From: Streptacidiphilus jeojiense
Lineage (GTDB): Bacteria > Actinomycetota > Actinomycetes > Streptomycetales > Streptomycetaceae
DNA length: 64,000 bases
Assembly: GCF_000719095.1 (NCBI RefSeq)
Contig: NZ_JOEH01000008.1
Coordinates: 186,001 to 250,000 of the forward strand
Direction: 5' to 3'
Positions 1-9,861 of this stretch are shown here, piece by piece. Below the pieces are notes generated by a model. The model was not told the DNA's origin, ran no database searches, and worked only from the letters and a program-made list of their open reading frames with translations. Position numbers and translations under genes: made by a program. How positions within the stretch are numbered: position 1 is the stretch's first letter; every line of letters starts with the position of its first letter.

Positions 1-1
1 G

Positions 2-769
2 GCCGCGGTGGTGCGCAGGCTCAAGGGGCTGGAGGAGGTGGTCTCGCTGTCCTACGTGGACGACTCCACCGACGAGCGGGGCTGGATCTTCGGCGGTGCC
101 TCGGGCCCCGACCCGGTCAACGGCTTCTCCCGGCTGCGCGAGGCCTACGAGGCGACGGTGCCGCACTGGCCCGGCCGGGCGTCGGTGCCCGCACTGTGGG
201 ACCGGGTGACCGGACGCCTGGTCAGCAATGAGTCCGGCGGGATCAGCCTGGACCTCAGCACCCAGTTCGACGCCTGGAGCAGCACCGGCGCCGACCTCTA
301 CCCGGAGCCGCTGCGCCCGCGGATCGACGCCTTCAACGCCTGGCTGCACCACGACATCAACAACGGCCTGCACCGGGTGGGCCACCAGGCCGACCCGGTG
401 GAGCACGCCCGCTTCTTCACCATCCTGTTCGACCGCTTCGACGAGCTGGAGCGCCGGCTGACCGGGAGCCGCTACCTGTTCGGCGCCGAGGTGACCGAGC
501 CGGACGTGCGGCTGTGGCTGTCGCTGGTCCGGCTCGACACCGCCTACCCCGGGCTGCTGGCCACCTCGCTGGACCGGCCCGAGGGCTTCCCGGCGCTGTG
601 GGCCTACGCCCGCGACCTCTACCGGCTGCCCGCGTTCCGGGAGACCACCAATTTCGCGGTGATACGGCAGAACTTCGCCGACAACTTCGACCAGCTGCAC
701 CCGGAACGGGTCGTCCCGGCGCAATCACTGCAGAGCTGGACGGAATCGCAGTGGGAGATCGCCGGGTAA
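2..769 (+). CDS. Glutathionyl-hydroquinone reductase-like protein, 5'-truncated
   Basis: C-terminal part of a Xi-class glutathione S-transferase (ECM4/YqjG family). Family members reductively remove the thiol from thiol-conjugated hydroquinones; in an actinomycete the cofactor would more likely be mycothiol, which is inference. The frame is open to the left window edge, so the thioredoxin-like domain with its active-site cysteine lies outside and cannot be checked. What is visible is the helical GST C-terminal domain, with the family-typical stretches FNAWLHHDINNGLHRVG and FGAEVTEPDVRLW. About 255 residues are present of an expected 320 or so. It is convergent with the NmrA-type gene, with a strong hairpin between them. 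Its proximity to polyketide-type genes would fit quinone detoxification, but this is only context. Confidence 0.8.
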   Translation, partial: AAVVRRLKGLEEVVSLSYVDDSTDERGWIFGGASGPDPVNGFSRLREAYEATVPHWPGRASVPALWDRVTGRLVSNESGGISLDLSTQFDAWSSTGADLYPEPLRPRIDAFNAWLHHDINNGLHRVGHQADPVEHARFFTILFDRFDELERRLTGSRYLFGAEVTEPDVRLWLSLVRLDTAYPGLLATSLDRPEGFPALWAYARDLYRLPAFRETTNFAVIRQNFADNFDQLHPERVVPAQSLQSWTESQWEIAG

Positions 770-783
770 CCGGACAAACGGAA

Positions 784-831
784 CGGGAGCTCCCCGCCGG
801 AATTCAGGTGAATTCCGGCGGGGAGCTCCCG
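784..831. terminator. Bidirectional terminator hairpin
   Basis: A perfect 22-bp inverted repeat (784-805 and 810-831) around a 4-nt loop (AGGT) sits between two convergent genes that end at 769 and 840. There is no T-run, but stems of this strength between convergent genes are the usual actinomycete terminator form. Confidence 0.85.
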
Positions 832-839
832 GCTGCCTT

Positions 840-1688
840 TCAGCGGAATGCATCCGCATGGTCGACGGCCCACTGCCGGAAATTCCTTCCCGGCTTTCCG
901 GTGATCTCGGTGACGGTGGGCAGCACCACCGGAGTGGTGGTCAGGTACTGCTTCTGCACCGGGACGTAGACCTCGATGAACCCCGGCGGCAGGCTCGGCC
1001 CGAGCACCGCGGCCGCGTCCTGCTCGGCCACCTCCTCGAACCGGATCGGCCGGCCGGTCACCTCCCGCAGCACCGCCACCTGCTCGCGCACGGTGATGGT
1101 CTCCGGCCCGGTCAGGGTGAGGGTGCGTCCCTGGTGGCCGGGGTCCAGCAGGGCTGCGACGGCCACCTCGGCCAGGTCGGCGGGGTGCAGCAGCGGCGCG
1201 GCGAGCTGCGGGAACAGCGCCCTGACCACCCCCTCCCGGCGGACCGAGGCGGCCCAGCGCAGCGCGTTGGAGGCCAGGCCGCCGGGGCGCAGGAAGGTCC
1301 ACGGGACGCCGAGCCCCAGGACCGCCTCCTCGCCGCGCAGGTGCTTGCCGTACAGCGGGTTGTCGAAGCCGACGAACTCCTGGTCGGACACGGCCTTGGA
1401 GGACAGCAGCACCACCCGCTCCAGACCGGCGGCGCGCGGCGCCGCGGCGAAGCCCGCGCCGCCGTCCTCGGCGATCAGCAGCAGCACCCGGTCCACCCCG
1501 TCCAGCGCCCGGTCCACCGCCGCCGGGTCGCGCAGGTCGCCGTGCACCACCTCGACCCCCTGCGGCGGCCACGGCCGCCCGTCGCGCGGCCCGCCGCGGA
1601 CCAGCAGCCGTACCCGCTGCCCGGCCGCCAGCAGCCCGGCTACGACCTGGCCTGCGGCGTTCCCGGCCGCACCGGTCACCAGGATCAT
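840..1688 (-). CDS. NmrA-family NAD(P)-binding oxidoreductase
   Basis: A 282-residue atypical short-chain dehydrogenase of the NmrA/TMR type (NAD(P)H-binding, SDR_a5-like). The N-terminal Rossmann motif TGAAGNAAG lies at residues 5-13, and the protein has the overall length of NmrA-like azoreductase or quinone-oxidoreductase homologs. The substrate cannot be predicted. I chose the ATG at 1688 because it overlaps the stop of the SARP gene as ATGA and starts directly with the Rossmann strand; the longer open frame upstream runs antisense-like through the SARP gene. The overlap implies translational coupling to the SARP regulator, so the enzyme probably belongs to the same pathway, possibly a tailoring or redox step on an aromatic polyketide (inference). 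Confidence 0.85.
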   Translation of the reverse strand: MILVTGAAGNAAGQVVAGLLAAGQRVRLLVRGGPRDGRPWPPQGVEVVHGDLRDPAAVDRALDGVDRVLLLIAEDGGAGFAAAPRAAGLERVVLLSSKAVSDQEFVGFDNPLYGKHLRGEEAVLGLGVPWTFLRPGGLASNALRWAASVRREGVVRALFPQLAAPLLHPADLAEVAVAALLDPGHQGRTLTLTGPETITVREQVAVLREVTGRPIRFEEVAEQDAAAVLGPSLPPGFIEVYVPVQKQYLTTTPVVLPTVTEITGKPGRNFRQWAVDHADAFR

Positions 1689-2533
1689 CCGACGGCTCCC
1701 TGCGCGGCGAGGTCGAGCGACAGGGCGCGGTGGCCGCCGGGGGCGCCCGGCCGCACGTCGAGCAGCGGATCGGCCCGCAGCACCGCGTGGTAGAGCCGCT
1801 GCAGCCGGGCCGAGGGGTCCAGGCCCAGCTCCCGGCGCAGTACCAGCCGCAGCCGCTGGAAGGCGCCCAGCGCGTCGGCGGTGCGGCCGGAGCGGTAGAG
1901 CGCCACCATCAGCTGGGCGTGGACGTTCTCGTTGACGGGGTGCCGGGCGGCGGTGCTGGCGAGCTCGCCCAGCAGCAGATGGTGCCGGCCGAGCCGCAGC
2001 TCGGACTCCATCCGGCGCTCCCAGGCGCCCAGCCTGGCCTCCTCCAGTCCTCTGGCGTGCATCTCCAGCAGCGGGCCGAGCTGGACGTCGACCAGCACGT
2101 CCCCGCGCCACACCTCCAGGGCCTGGGCCAGCAGCTCCGAGGCGCGCTGGTCGTGTCCGCGCTCCTCGGCCCGCTCCGCCTCGCGGACCAGCATCCCGAA
2201 GCGGATGGCGTCCACCGCGTCGGGGCAGACCTCCAGCGCGTAGCCGTAGTCGTGGGTGGTCAGCACGGCCCGGGCGGCCGCCAGCGAGCCCACGCCGGGG
2301 ACCAGGCTGAGCGCCTTGCGGATGTGCAGCACGTAGGTCTGCAGCGTGGAGGTGGCGGTGACCGGTGGTTCGCTGTTCCAGAGCTCCTCGATACAGGCGG
2401 CGGCCGACATCACCCGGTTGGCGTTCAGCACCAGCAGCGCGAGCAGCTGCTTCGGTTTGGGAGCGCTCGGCAGGAAGCTGTACCCGCCGGATTCAAGGGA
2501 CAGGGGTCCGAGGACCCCGAATTCCATCGTCAT
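1685..2533 (-). CDS. SARP-family transcriptional activator (AfsR/DnrI/RedD type)
   Basis: A 282-residue pathway-specific activator. The N-terminal winged-helix (Trans_reg_C) domain covers about residues 1-95 and begins with the typical MEFGVLGPL strand and a PKPKQLLALL helix. The bacterial transcriptional activation domain (BTAD) covers about 100-255, with the family-typical HPVNENVHAQLMVALYRSGR segment. There is no ATPase or TPR extension, so it is a small SARP of the ActII-ORF4/DnrI class. A GGAAGG ribosome site lies about 10 nt upstream of the ATG; a second in-frame ATG two codons later is possible. SARPs bind direct repeats spaced by one helical turn, and such repeats occur in the neighbouring intergenic region at 2746-2790. 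Confidence 0.93.
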   Translation of the reverse strand: MTMEFGVLGPLSLESGGYSFLPSAPKPKQLLALLVLNANRVMSAAACIEELWNSEPPVTATSTLQTYVLHIRKALSLVPGVGSLAAARAVLTTHDYGYALEVCPDAVDAIRFGMLVREAERAEERGHDQRASELLAQALEVWRGDVLVDVQLGPLLEMHARGLEEARLGAWERRMESELRLGRHHLLLGELASTAARHPVNENVHAQLMVALYRSGRTADALGAFQRLRLVLRRELGLDPSARLQRLYHAVLRADPLLDVRPGAPGGHRALSLDLAAQGAVG

Positions 2534-2745
2534 CTGCCCAACACCTTCCGAGGGTCAGGGCTCCTGATTTCTTCGTCAACCGCTCCGACTGTAGCCTCGG
2601 AAAAGCCTGAGGTCCAGAATGGGTTCTGCCGGGCCCATTGACAGGGGCGGAACCCGGCCAGTCGTGTACCGGCGGGTTTTGACGGCGGATTACCTGGCGC
2701 AACATTCCTGAAAGAATTGGCCGCTCCCTGATATCCGTGCCGACC

Positions 2746-2790
2746 GGTCCTCCAGTGGTCCTCCACCGGGTCCGGCCAGGGTGGTCCTGA
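2746..2790 (+). promoter_or_regulatory. Candidate SARP-binding direct repeats
   Basis: GGTCCTCCA occurs at 2746-2754 and again at 2757-2765, an exact 11-bp period. Degenerate copies follow at 2769 (GGTCCGGCCA) and 2783 (GGTCCTGA). SARP activators classically recognise heptamer-like direct repeats at 11- or 22-bp spacing next to a -10 element. The array lies 71-115 bp upstream of the SDR start at 2861, within the 327-bp region between the divergent SARP and SDR genes. I see no other clear feature in that region. Confidence 0.4.
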
Positions 2791-2860
2791 GCGTGGCACA
2801 GCCGACTGTGACCACCGCCGCTACCGCCCCGACCACCCCGACCGCCCCTGGGAGAGCGTG

Positions 2861-3589
2861 ATGACCGAACAGCGTGTGGCCCTGGTGACCGGCTCCTCGG
2901 CGGGCATCGGCGCAGCCGTGGCCCGGCGCCTGAGCCGGGCCGGGTACCGGGTGGCGGTCAACTCCGCCCGCTCGCCCGAGGCCGGGCTGGAGCTGGCCCG
3001 CAGCCTGCCCGACGCCTTCTACGTCCAGGCCGACATCGCCGAGGAGCACGCCGCCAGGCACCTGGTCGAGCAGGTCGTCGACCACTACGGCCGGCTGGAC
3101 GTGCTGGTGAACAACGCGGGGACGACCCGGTTCATCCCGCACGCCGACCTGGCGGCGGCCACCCCCAAGGTGTGGCGCGAGATCTTCGACGTCAATGTGA
3201 TCGGCACCTGGCAGGTCACCGTCGCCGCCGTCCCGCACCTGCGGGCCTCCGGGGACGGCGCGGTGGTCACCGTGTCCTCCATCGCCGGATCGCGCCCGGC
3301 CGGCAGCTCGATCCCGTACGCGGTCAGCAAGGCCGCGCTGGAGCACCTGACCCGGCTGCTCGCCTCGACGCTGGGGCCGGAGATCCGGGTCAACGCCGTC
3401 GCCCCCGGCCTGATCGACACCGCCTGGACGGAGCCGCTGACCGGTCCGCGCGAGCAGGTGGCGGCACTGGCCCCGTTGCGGCGGATCGGCACCGTGGACG
3501 ACGTGGCCGCCGCAGTGCTGGGCCTGATCGACTCCCGGTACACCACGGGCAGCGTCCTGCTCGCCGACGGCGGCGCCCACCTGCGCTGA
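2861..3589 (+). CDS. SDR-family oxidoreductase (FabG-like ketoreductase)
   Basis: A 242-residue classical short-chain dehydrogenase/reductase: cofactor motif TGSSAGIG (residues 10-17), NNAG motif, catalytic Ser in VSSIAG, and the Y-x3-K pair at about residues 153/157 (PYAVSK). The ATG at 2861 is preferred over the GTG at 2858 because GGAGAG at 2851-2856 then has usual spacing. It is followed 72 bp later by an aromatase/cyclase on the same strand and is divergent from a SARP gene, so a role as a polyketide ketoreductase or tailoring reductase is likely. It is not obviously an ActIII ortholog, and the true substrate is unknown. Confidence 0.88.
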   Translation: MTEQRVALVTGSSAGIGAAVARRLSRAGYRVAVNSARSPEAGLELARSLPDAFYVQADIAEEHAARHLVEQVVDHYGRLDVLVNNAGTTRFIPHADLAAATPKVWREIFDVNVIGTWQVTVAAVPHLRASGDGAVVTVSSIAGSRPAGSSIPYAVSKAALEHLTRLLASTLGPEIRVNAVAPGLIDTAWTEPLTGPREQVAALAPLRRIGTVDDVAAAVLGLIDSRYTTGSVLLADGGAHLR

Positions 3590-3661
3590 GGCCCCGCCGC
3601 CCGGCGCCGAGGTCCCCAGGCCCCGAAGTCGCCAAGTCCCCTGGTCCAGAGGAGAGAGAAC

Positions 3662-4645
3662 GTGTCCGAGCACGTCCTGCGCAACGTCCAGCACGCCGTC
3701 GACATCGCCGCACCGCCCCAGGTGGTGCACGGGCTGCTGGCGGACGCGGTCCGCTGGCCCGCCGTCTTCCCGCCCACCGTGCACGTCGAGCGGGAGCCGC
3801 TGGGCGAGGACCGCGAACTGCTGCGGATCTGGGCGCTGGCCGGCGGCGAGGTCCGGGCCTGGACCTCGCAGCGGCGGCTGTTGAAGCAGCGGCTGCACAT
3901 CACCTTCCGACAGACCGTCAGCGCCCCGCCGGTGGCGTCGATGAGCGGCAGTTGGGACATCACCCCGCTGCCGGACGGCGGCAGCCGGGTGATCCTCAGC
4001 CACCGCTTCGCCGCCATCGACGACGACCCGGAGCAGCTGCGCTGGATCGAGGAGACCACCGACCGCAACAGCACCAGCGAGCTCGCCTCGCTGCGCTCCA
4101 TCGCCGAAGGACTGGTCTCCGACCCCGGCACCGACGCCGGCACCGACCCGCTGGACCGGCTGCTGTTCTCCTTCGAGGACTCGGTGCTGATCCAGGCGCC
4201 GCCGGCGGAGGTCCACGACTTCCTGTACCGGGCCGACCTGTGGCCGCAGCGGCTGCCGCACGTTGCCCGGGTCCGGCTGACCGAGGACCGGCCCGGCGAG
4301 CAGCTGCTGGAGATGGACACGGTCTCCCCGGACGGGAGCCCGCACACCACCGTCTCGGTGCGGATCGGCCTGGCCCCGCACACCCTGGCCTACAAGCAGA
4401 CCGTGCTGCCCCCGGCGTTCGCCGCGCACTCCGGCCGCTGGACCCTGGCCCCGGACGGGGACGGCGGCACCCGGGCGACCTCGCGGCACACGGTCCGGCT
4501 GGACCCGGTGCACATCCTGGCCCTGCCCGGGGTGGAGACCCTGGAGCAGGGACGCGACGCCGTCCGCACGGCGCTGGGGACCAACAGCCTGACCACCCTC
4601 AACCGCGCCAAGGAGCTGCTGGAGGGCGCCGGGGCGAGCATCTGA
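3662..4645 (+). CDS. Didomain aromatase/cyclase of aromatic polyketide type
   Basis: A 327-residue protein made of two tandem START/SRPBCC (polyketide cyclase) modules, about residues 5-150 and 170-320. Each opens with the same kind of strand (AVDIAAPPQVVHGLLAD and LIQAPPAEVHDFLYRAD). This arrangement is that of type II PKS didomain aromatase/cyclases, which close and dehydrate the first ring of a reduced nascent polyketide bound to ACP. The GTG start has GGAGAGAG at 3651-3658 ahead of it. No ketosynthase, chain-length factor or ACP gene is in the window, so this is either the edge of a cluster that continues to the left or a detached cyclase. The gene ends 7 bp before the convergent TetR gene. 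Confidence 0.88.
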   Translation: MSEHVLRNVQHAVDIAAPPQVVHGLLADAVRWPAVFPPTVHVEREPLGEDRELLRIWALAGGEVRAWTSQRRLLKQRLHITFRQTVSAPPVASMSGSWDITPLPDGGSRVILSHRFAAIDDDPEQLRWIEETTDRNSTSELASLRSIAEGLVSDPGTDAGTDPLDRLLFSFEDSVLIQAPPAEVHDFLYRADLWPQRLPHVARVRLTEDRPGEQLLEMDTVSPDGSPHTTVSVRIGLAPHTLAYKQTVLPPAFAAHSGRWTLAPDGDGGTRATSRHTVRLDPVHILALPGVETLEQGRDAVRTALGTNSLTTLNRAKELLEGAGASI

Positions 4646-4652
4646 CCAGCCG

Positions 4653-5363
4653 TCACTCCCCTTGCAGAGCTGCCAGTTCGGCCCGGGCGCTGGCCAGCAG
4701 CATGTCCAGCGCGGCCGGGTAGGCGCTGCGGTTCATCCGGGCCACCAGCAGGTCGGCGGTGGCGGCGATGTGCGGGTGGGTCTCGGCCGGGAGTTTGGCG
4801 TAGGTGGCCTGCCAGACCCCTTCGTCGGCCTCGCGTGCCGCCGCGGGGAGCGCCAGCGAGGCGGCGTCCAGGGCGGCGAAGGCGAGGGTCTGGTCGATGA
4901 AGGCGTGGTAGATCCGCGCGGCGGACGGGTCCGGGAACCCGGCCGTGCGCAGGGCCCCGAGGATGGCCTCGTCCGAGGCCACCTCGTGGGCCCGGCCGCT
5001 GACCCGGTTCGCGGTCAGCACCGCGGCCTGCGGATGGGTGAGGTAGGCGGCGTGGATCCGCAGCCCCAGGTCGCGCAGGTCCGCGAGCCAGTCGCCGGTC
5101 GCCCGCCAGTCGGCCATCGCCGCGCTGATCAGCTCGTCGGCGATGGCCAGGGTCAGTTCGTCCATGCCCCGGAAGTAGCGGTAGACGGTGCTGGCGTCGG
5201 TGCCCAGCGCCAGGCCCAGCCGGCGTGCGCTGAGCCCGGCCGAGCCGTGCTCGCGCAGCATCCGCAGCGCGGTCTCCACGATCAGCCGGTGGCTGAGCAC
5301 CGTGCCCTGCTTGGTGCGGCGACGCCGCTGCCGGGCGGCGTCGGGGACGACCTGCTTGGGCAT
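4653..5363 (-). CDS. TetR-family transcriptional regulator
   Basis: A 236-residue TetR-type repressor. The helix-turn-helix lies at about residues 42-66 (LSARRLGLALGTDASTVYRYF), preceded by a basic N-terminus, and the C-terminal ligand domain resembles TetR_C-type folds. The start at 5363 is supported by AGGAGG 5 nt upstream; longer frames include non-conserved leader residues. It is divergent from the saccharopine-dehydrogenase-like gene with a 121-bp gap, the usual layout for a TetR regulator controlling its neighbour. I see no clean palindrome in that gap. Confidence 0.9.
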   Translation of the reverse strand: MPKQVVPDAARQRRRRTKQGTVLSHRLIVETALRMLREHGSAGLSARRLGLALGTDASTVYRYFRGMDELTLAIADELISAAMADWRATGDWLADLRDLGLRIHAAYLTHPQAAVLTANRVSGRAHEVASDEAILGALRTAGFPDPSAARIYHAFIDQTLAFAALDAASLALPAAAREADEGVWQATYAKLPAETHPHIAATADLLVARMNRSAYPAALDMLLASARAELAALQGE

Positions 5364-5484
5364 CGGGCCCTCCTGGAAGGCGCTGTTCCGGTTCTTATGC
5401 CAACACCATAGACGTTGAGCCGGGTCCGGGGGTTCCATCGAGGTGCAGTCCCCCGTTGCCAGCACTTCTGGAGAGATGACCGTC

Positions 5485-6705
5485 ATGCGAGTTCTGCTTG
5501 TGGGCGCCGGCGGCGTCGGTACCGCGATCACCCGGATCGCGGCCCGGCGGCCCTTCCTCGACCACATGGTCGTCGCCGACTACGACCTGTCCCGCGCCGA
5601 GGCGGCCGTGGCCGCGCTGGGTGAGGGCGGCAGCCGCTTCAGCGCGGCCCGGGTGGACGCCTCGGACCGGGCCGCCGTCACCGCCCTGCTCGCCGAGCAG
5701 CGCTGCGACGTGCTGCTGAACGCCACCGACCCGCGCTTTGTGATGCCGCTGTTCCAGGCCGCGCTGGCCGGCGGTGCGCACTACCTGGACATGGCGATGT
5801 CGCTGTCCCACCCGCATCCGGAGCGTCCGCACGAGCTGTGCGGGGTCAAGCTCGGCGACGCCCAGTTCGAGCAGGGCGAGGCCTGGGCGTCGTCCGGCCG
5901 GGTCGCCCTGGTCGGGATGGGGGTCGAGCCCGGCCTGTCCGACGTCTTCGCCCGCTACGCCGCCGACGAGCTCTTCGACGAGATCGAGGAGATCGGCATC
6001 CGCGACGGCGCGAACATCACTGTCGAGGGCTATGACTTCGCCCCCTCGTTCAGCATCTGGACCACCATCGAGGAGTGCCTCAACCCGCCGGTGGTCTACG
6101 AGGCCGACCGGGGCTGGTTCACCACCGCCCCGTTCAGCGAGCCCGAGGTCTTCGACTTCCCCGAGGGCATCGGCCCGGTGGAGTGCGTCAACGTGGAGCA
6201 CGAGGAGGTGCTGCTGGTCCCGCGCTGGATCGACGCCAAGCGGGTGACCTTCAAGTACGGCCTGGGCGACGACTTCATCGCCAAGCTGAAGACCCTGCAC
6301 GCCCTGGGCCTGGACCGGACCGAGCCGCTGACGGTGGGGTCGGACCGCGGCGCGGTCAAGGTCTCCCCCCGCGACGTGGTCGCCGCCGCCCTGCCCGACC
6401 CGGCCGGCCTGGGCGACCGGATGCACGGCAAGACCTGCGCCGGCACCTGGGTCAAGGGCACCAGGGACGGCCGGCCGCGCGAGGTCTACCTCTACCACGT
6501 GGTCGACAACCAGTGGTCGATGCGGGAGTACGGCTCCCAGGCCGTGGTCTGGCAGACCGCGATCAACCCGGTGGTGGCCCTGGAGCTGCTGGCCTCCGGC
6601 GCCTGGTCCGGCGCCGGCGTCCTGGGCCCGGAGGCCTTCGCCCCCAAGCCCTTCCTCGACCTGCTGGTCGAGTACGGCTCCCCCTGGGGCCTGCGCGAGC
6701 AGTGA
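5485..6705 (+). CDS. Saccharopine dehydrogenase-like NAD(P)-dependent reductase
   Basis: A 406-residue protein of the saccharopine dehydrogenase / carboxynorspermidine dehydrogenase superfamily. The N-terminal Rossmann domain carries GAGGVG at residues 7-12. The two-domain layout and the conserved GMGVEPGLSDVFARYAADE segment support the family. Family members act on amino-acid imines such as saccharopine, carboxynorspermidine or lysine derivatives; nothing visible chooses among them. The ATG at 5485 is preferred because GGAGAG (5470-5475) is then 9 nt upstream; the ATG at 5476 would abut it. It is divergent from a TetR gene and ends 28 bp from the convergent ABC transporter operon. Confidence 0.85.
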   Translation: MRVLLVGAGGVGTAITRIAARRPFLDHMVVADYDLSRAEAAVAALGEGGSRFSAARVDASDRAAVTALLAEQRCDVLLNATDPRFVMPLFQAALAGGAHYLDMAMSLSHPHPERPHELCGVKLGDAQFEQGEAWASSGRVALVGMGVEPGLSDVFARYAADELFDEIEEIGIRDGANITVEGYDFAPSFSIWTTIEECLNPPVVYEADRGWFTTAPFSEPEVFDFPEGIGPVECVNVEHEEVLLVPRWIDAKRVTFKYGLGDDFIAKLKTLHALGLDRTEPLTVGSDRGAVKVSPRDVVAAALPDPAGLGDRMHGKTCAGTWVKGTRDGRPREVYLYHVVDNQWSMREYGSQAVVWQTAINPVVALELLASGAWSGAGVLGPEAFAPKPFLDLLVEYGSPWGLREQ

Positions 6706-6733
6706 CCGGGTCGCCCTCCACCCGCGCCCGGGC

Positions 6734-7521
<788 letters not shown>

Positions 7522-7525
<4 letters not shown>

Positions 7526-8508
7526 CGGTCGGCCTTCCTACGCAGCATGCCGAGATACACGTTCAGCAGCATGGCGGCGATGATCGCGATGCCGAGGACC
7601 ACGTCGAAGGCGTTGGCGTTCACACCGGTGAGGTTGAACCCGTCGTAGACGATGCCCAGCAGCAGTGCCCCCAGCAGTGCGCCGATGATCGTCCCGGAGC
7701 CGCCCATCAGGGCGGTCCCGCCGATCACCGCCGAGGCCACGGCCAGGAACATGGTCTCGTTGCCGCCGTTGGTCGGGTCGAAGGAGCCGACCCTGATGCC
7801 GTCCAGGATGCCGCCGAACCCGGCCAGGGCGCTGCAGAGGGCGAAGTTGACGATCTTGATGCGGTTGATCCTGATGCCCGCCTCGGCCGCGCCGACCGGA
7901 TTGCTGCCCACCGCCTGGGTGTTCACCCCGAACCTGGTGGTGGAGAGCAGGATCTGCATCGCCGCGACGATCACCAGCGCCCAGATCAGCTCCGCCCAGT
8001 GGGCCTGGCCGAAGGCCCGGGCCACCCAGCCGCCGGTGGGCGCCGCCTCCGGCTGGGCGTTGGAGGCGATCAGCGACATCCCCTCCAGGAAGAAGGCCAT
8101 GCCGAGGGTGACGATGAAGGAGGCCACGTTGAACAGCGTGTGGATCAGCCCGTTGACCACCCCGACCAAGCCGCTGACGGCCACCGCGCAGACCAGCGCG
8201 AGCAGCAGCGGCAGCCCGTCGCCGGTGAACGAGGTCAGCAGGAACGGGGCGAGGGTGAACACGAAGCCGGCCGACAGGTCGATCTGACCGCAGATCAGCA
8301 GCATCACCTCGCCCGCCGCGATGATGATCCACGGGGCCACGTACTGGGCGATGGTGTGGTAGTTCTCGGTGGTGGTGAATCCGGAGCCGGTGATCGCGAA
8401 GTAGACCGCGGCGGCGACGCAGACCACGAAGATGCTCAGCTCCCGGCGCCGGACCAGGCCGCGGCCGACGGCGGCCGCCACCTTCCTCGCGTCCAGCCTG
8501 CTGTCCAT
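7522..8508 (-). CDS. ABC transporter permease, RbsC/FrcC-like
   Basis: A 328-residue integral membrane protein of the BPD_transp_2 family, with about 8-10 hydrophobic segments and the family motifs GEVMLLICGQIDLSAGFVF and GGTALMGGSGTIIGALLGA. It forms the channel of a CUT2-type sugar ABC importer. The ATG at 8508 has GGAGGG 5-8 nt upstream. The reading frame stays open much further, but that extension runs through the lipoprotein gene in another frame and is not coding. It overlaps the ATPase gene by 4 nt. Confidence 0.93.
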
Positions 8509-8528
8509 GCGTCCCTCCGTCCGCGCCG

Positions 8529-9692
8529 TCACAGGGTGACGGTGGTGGCCGGCGGCAGCGCGATGGAGCCGGGCATCGTGATCACGCTCTTGTTGGGGCC
8601 GCCCTCGAACCGGCTGTTCGCGCTCACATAGAGCCCCGCGTTGGCCTTGGTGACGAAGGTCAGCCCGGTGTCGGTGCTGGGCGGCACGACCAGCGTTCCG
8701 GACAGGCGGTACAGGTAGAGGTAGAGCACCGGCAGGAAGCCCTGCAGGTAGGCGGACTGGTCGATGGTGAAGTCCAGGGCCCCGGACTTCACCCCGTTGA
8801 TGGTGTCGGTCAGGGTGTCGAAGCCGCCCCCGTGGACCTTGCCGCTCAGCCCCCGCTGGGTGATCAGTTGGGCCACGGCGGCGGTGCTGCCGGCGTCCAC
8901 CGCGTACAGCCCCTTGGCGGCGCTGTGCCCGGAGAAGGCGGCGGTCATCGCGTTGAGCTCGCCGGCCTGGGCGGCCCCGGTGTTGATCGAGGTGACCTTC
9001 ACCGAGGGCGCGCCGGCCTTGAGGGCGGCGATGATCCCGTCCAGCCGCGGCTGGACGTTGTTGCCGCCCGGCTGGGAGATCCCGACCAGGATCTCGCCGG
9101 AGGTGACGTCCTGGGCGATCCGCTGCCCCATCTCGAAGCCGGACTGGTAGAGGTCCTGGCCGACGTAGGTGAGCGGGAAGTTGCCGGGCGCGGTGGCGTT
9201 GTAGGCGATCACCGGGATGCCCTTGGCCAGCGCGTTCTTCGTGGGCGTGATGAACGCCGAGTTGTCGGTCAGCGGGATCGCGATGCCGTCGGCGCCGCTG
9301 GTGACGGCCGTGTCCATGGCGCTGACCATCTGCGACACGTCCCCGGTCTCCGAGCCGGTCCACTGCGGGGTGGGCAGGCCCAGCACCGAGGCCGCGTCGG
9401 CCAGGCCGTAACGGGTGGGGGTGAAGAAGGAGTTGGTGGTGACGTGGTTGACGAAGACGAACTTCCACTTGGGCGTCGAGGGGAAGTCCCCGACCCCGCC
9501 GCTGCCCGACCCGCTGCCGGACGAGCCCTTGCTGCTGGTGCAGCTCGCCAGCAGCGCGGAGGCGGCGAGCATCCCGCCGCCCGCCCCGGTCAGCCGTAAC
9601 GCCCTGCGCCGGGACAGCCCCGCCCCGATCCCGTCCCCGGTCCCGTTCTCGGTCCCAGTCCCGTTCTCGTTGGTGTCGTACGCAGCACTCAT
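8529..9692 (-). CDS. ABC transporter substrate-binding lipoprotein (Tat-exported)
   Basis: A 387-residue periplasmic-binding-protein type 1 fold (Peripla_BP_4, RbsB-like). The N-terminus has a twin-arginine signal (SRRRALRL, residues 27-34), a hydrophobic stretch and the lipobox LLASC with Cys51 as lipidation site, followed by a Gly/Ser linker. It would be anchored outside the membrane and deliver its ligand to the downstream permease. The start at 9692 leaves GGGGCGAC as ribosome site; in-frame codons further upstream (9707, 9746) are alternatives. First gene of the three-gene transporter operon. Confidence 0.93.
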   Translation of the reverse strand: MSAAYDTNENGTGTENGTGDGIGAGLSRRRALRLTGAGGGMLAASALLASCTSSKGSSGSGSGSGGVGDFPSTPKWKFVFVNHVTTNSFFTPTRYGLADAASVLGLPTPQWTGSETGDVSQMVSAMDTAVTSGADGIAIPLTDNSAFITPTKNALAKGIPVIAYNATAPGNFPLTYVGQDLYQSGFEMGQRIAQDVTSGEILVGISQPGGNNVQPRLDGIIAALKAGAPSVKVTSINTGAAQAGELNAMTAAFSGHSAAKGLYAVDAGSTAAVAQLITQRGLSGKVHGGGFDTLTDTINGVKSGALDFTIDQSAYLQGFLPVLYLYLYRLSGTLVVPPSTDTGLTFVTKANAGLYVSANSRFEGGPNKSVITMPGSIALPPATTVTL

Positions 9693-9774
9693 GATGTCGC
9701 CCCGCATCCTTCGGATCGTCGGCTCTTCGACCTGATGCACCCTCATCTGTGAGCGTTAACAAGGACATTGGTAG

Positions 9775-9795
9775 GCCGGGCAGGATCTGCCCGGC
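9775..9795. terminator. Hairpin downstream of the conservon
   Basis: An inverted repeat with 8-bp arms (GCCGGGCA / TGCCCGGC) and a 5-nt loop lies about 70 nt beyond the cvnD stop codon and upstream of the ABC operon start on the same strand. It probably separates the two transcription units. Confidence 0.5.
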
Positions 9796-9861
9796 TCGGT
9801 ATGCGCTAGATGCTCCGCCTGCTCTGACGCCCCGTCAAGGGATCAGGCGCGGCGACGGGGA

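Noticed and set aside
2861..4645. Calling a complete type II PKS cluster
   Set aside because: Only tailoring-type genes and a regulator are visible; KS-alpha, KS-beta and ACP are not in the window.
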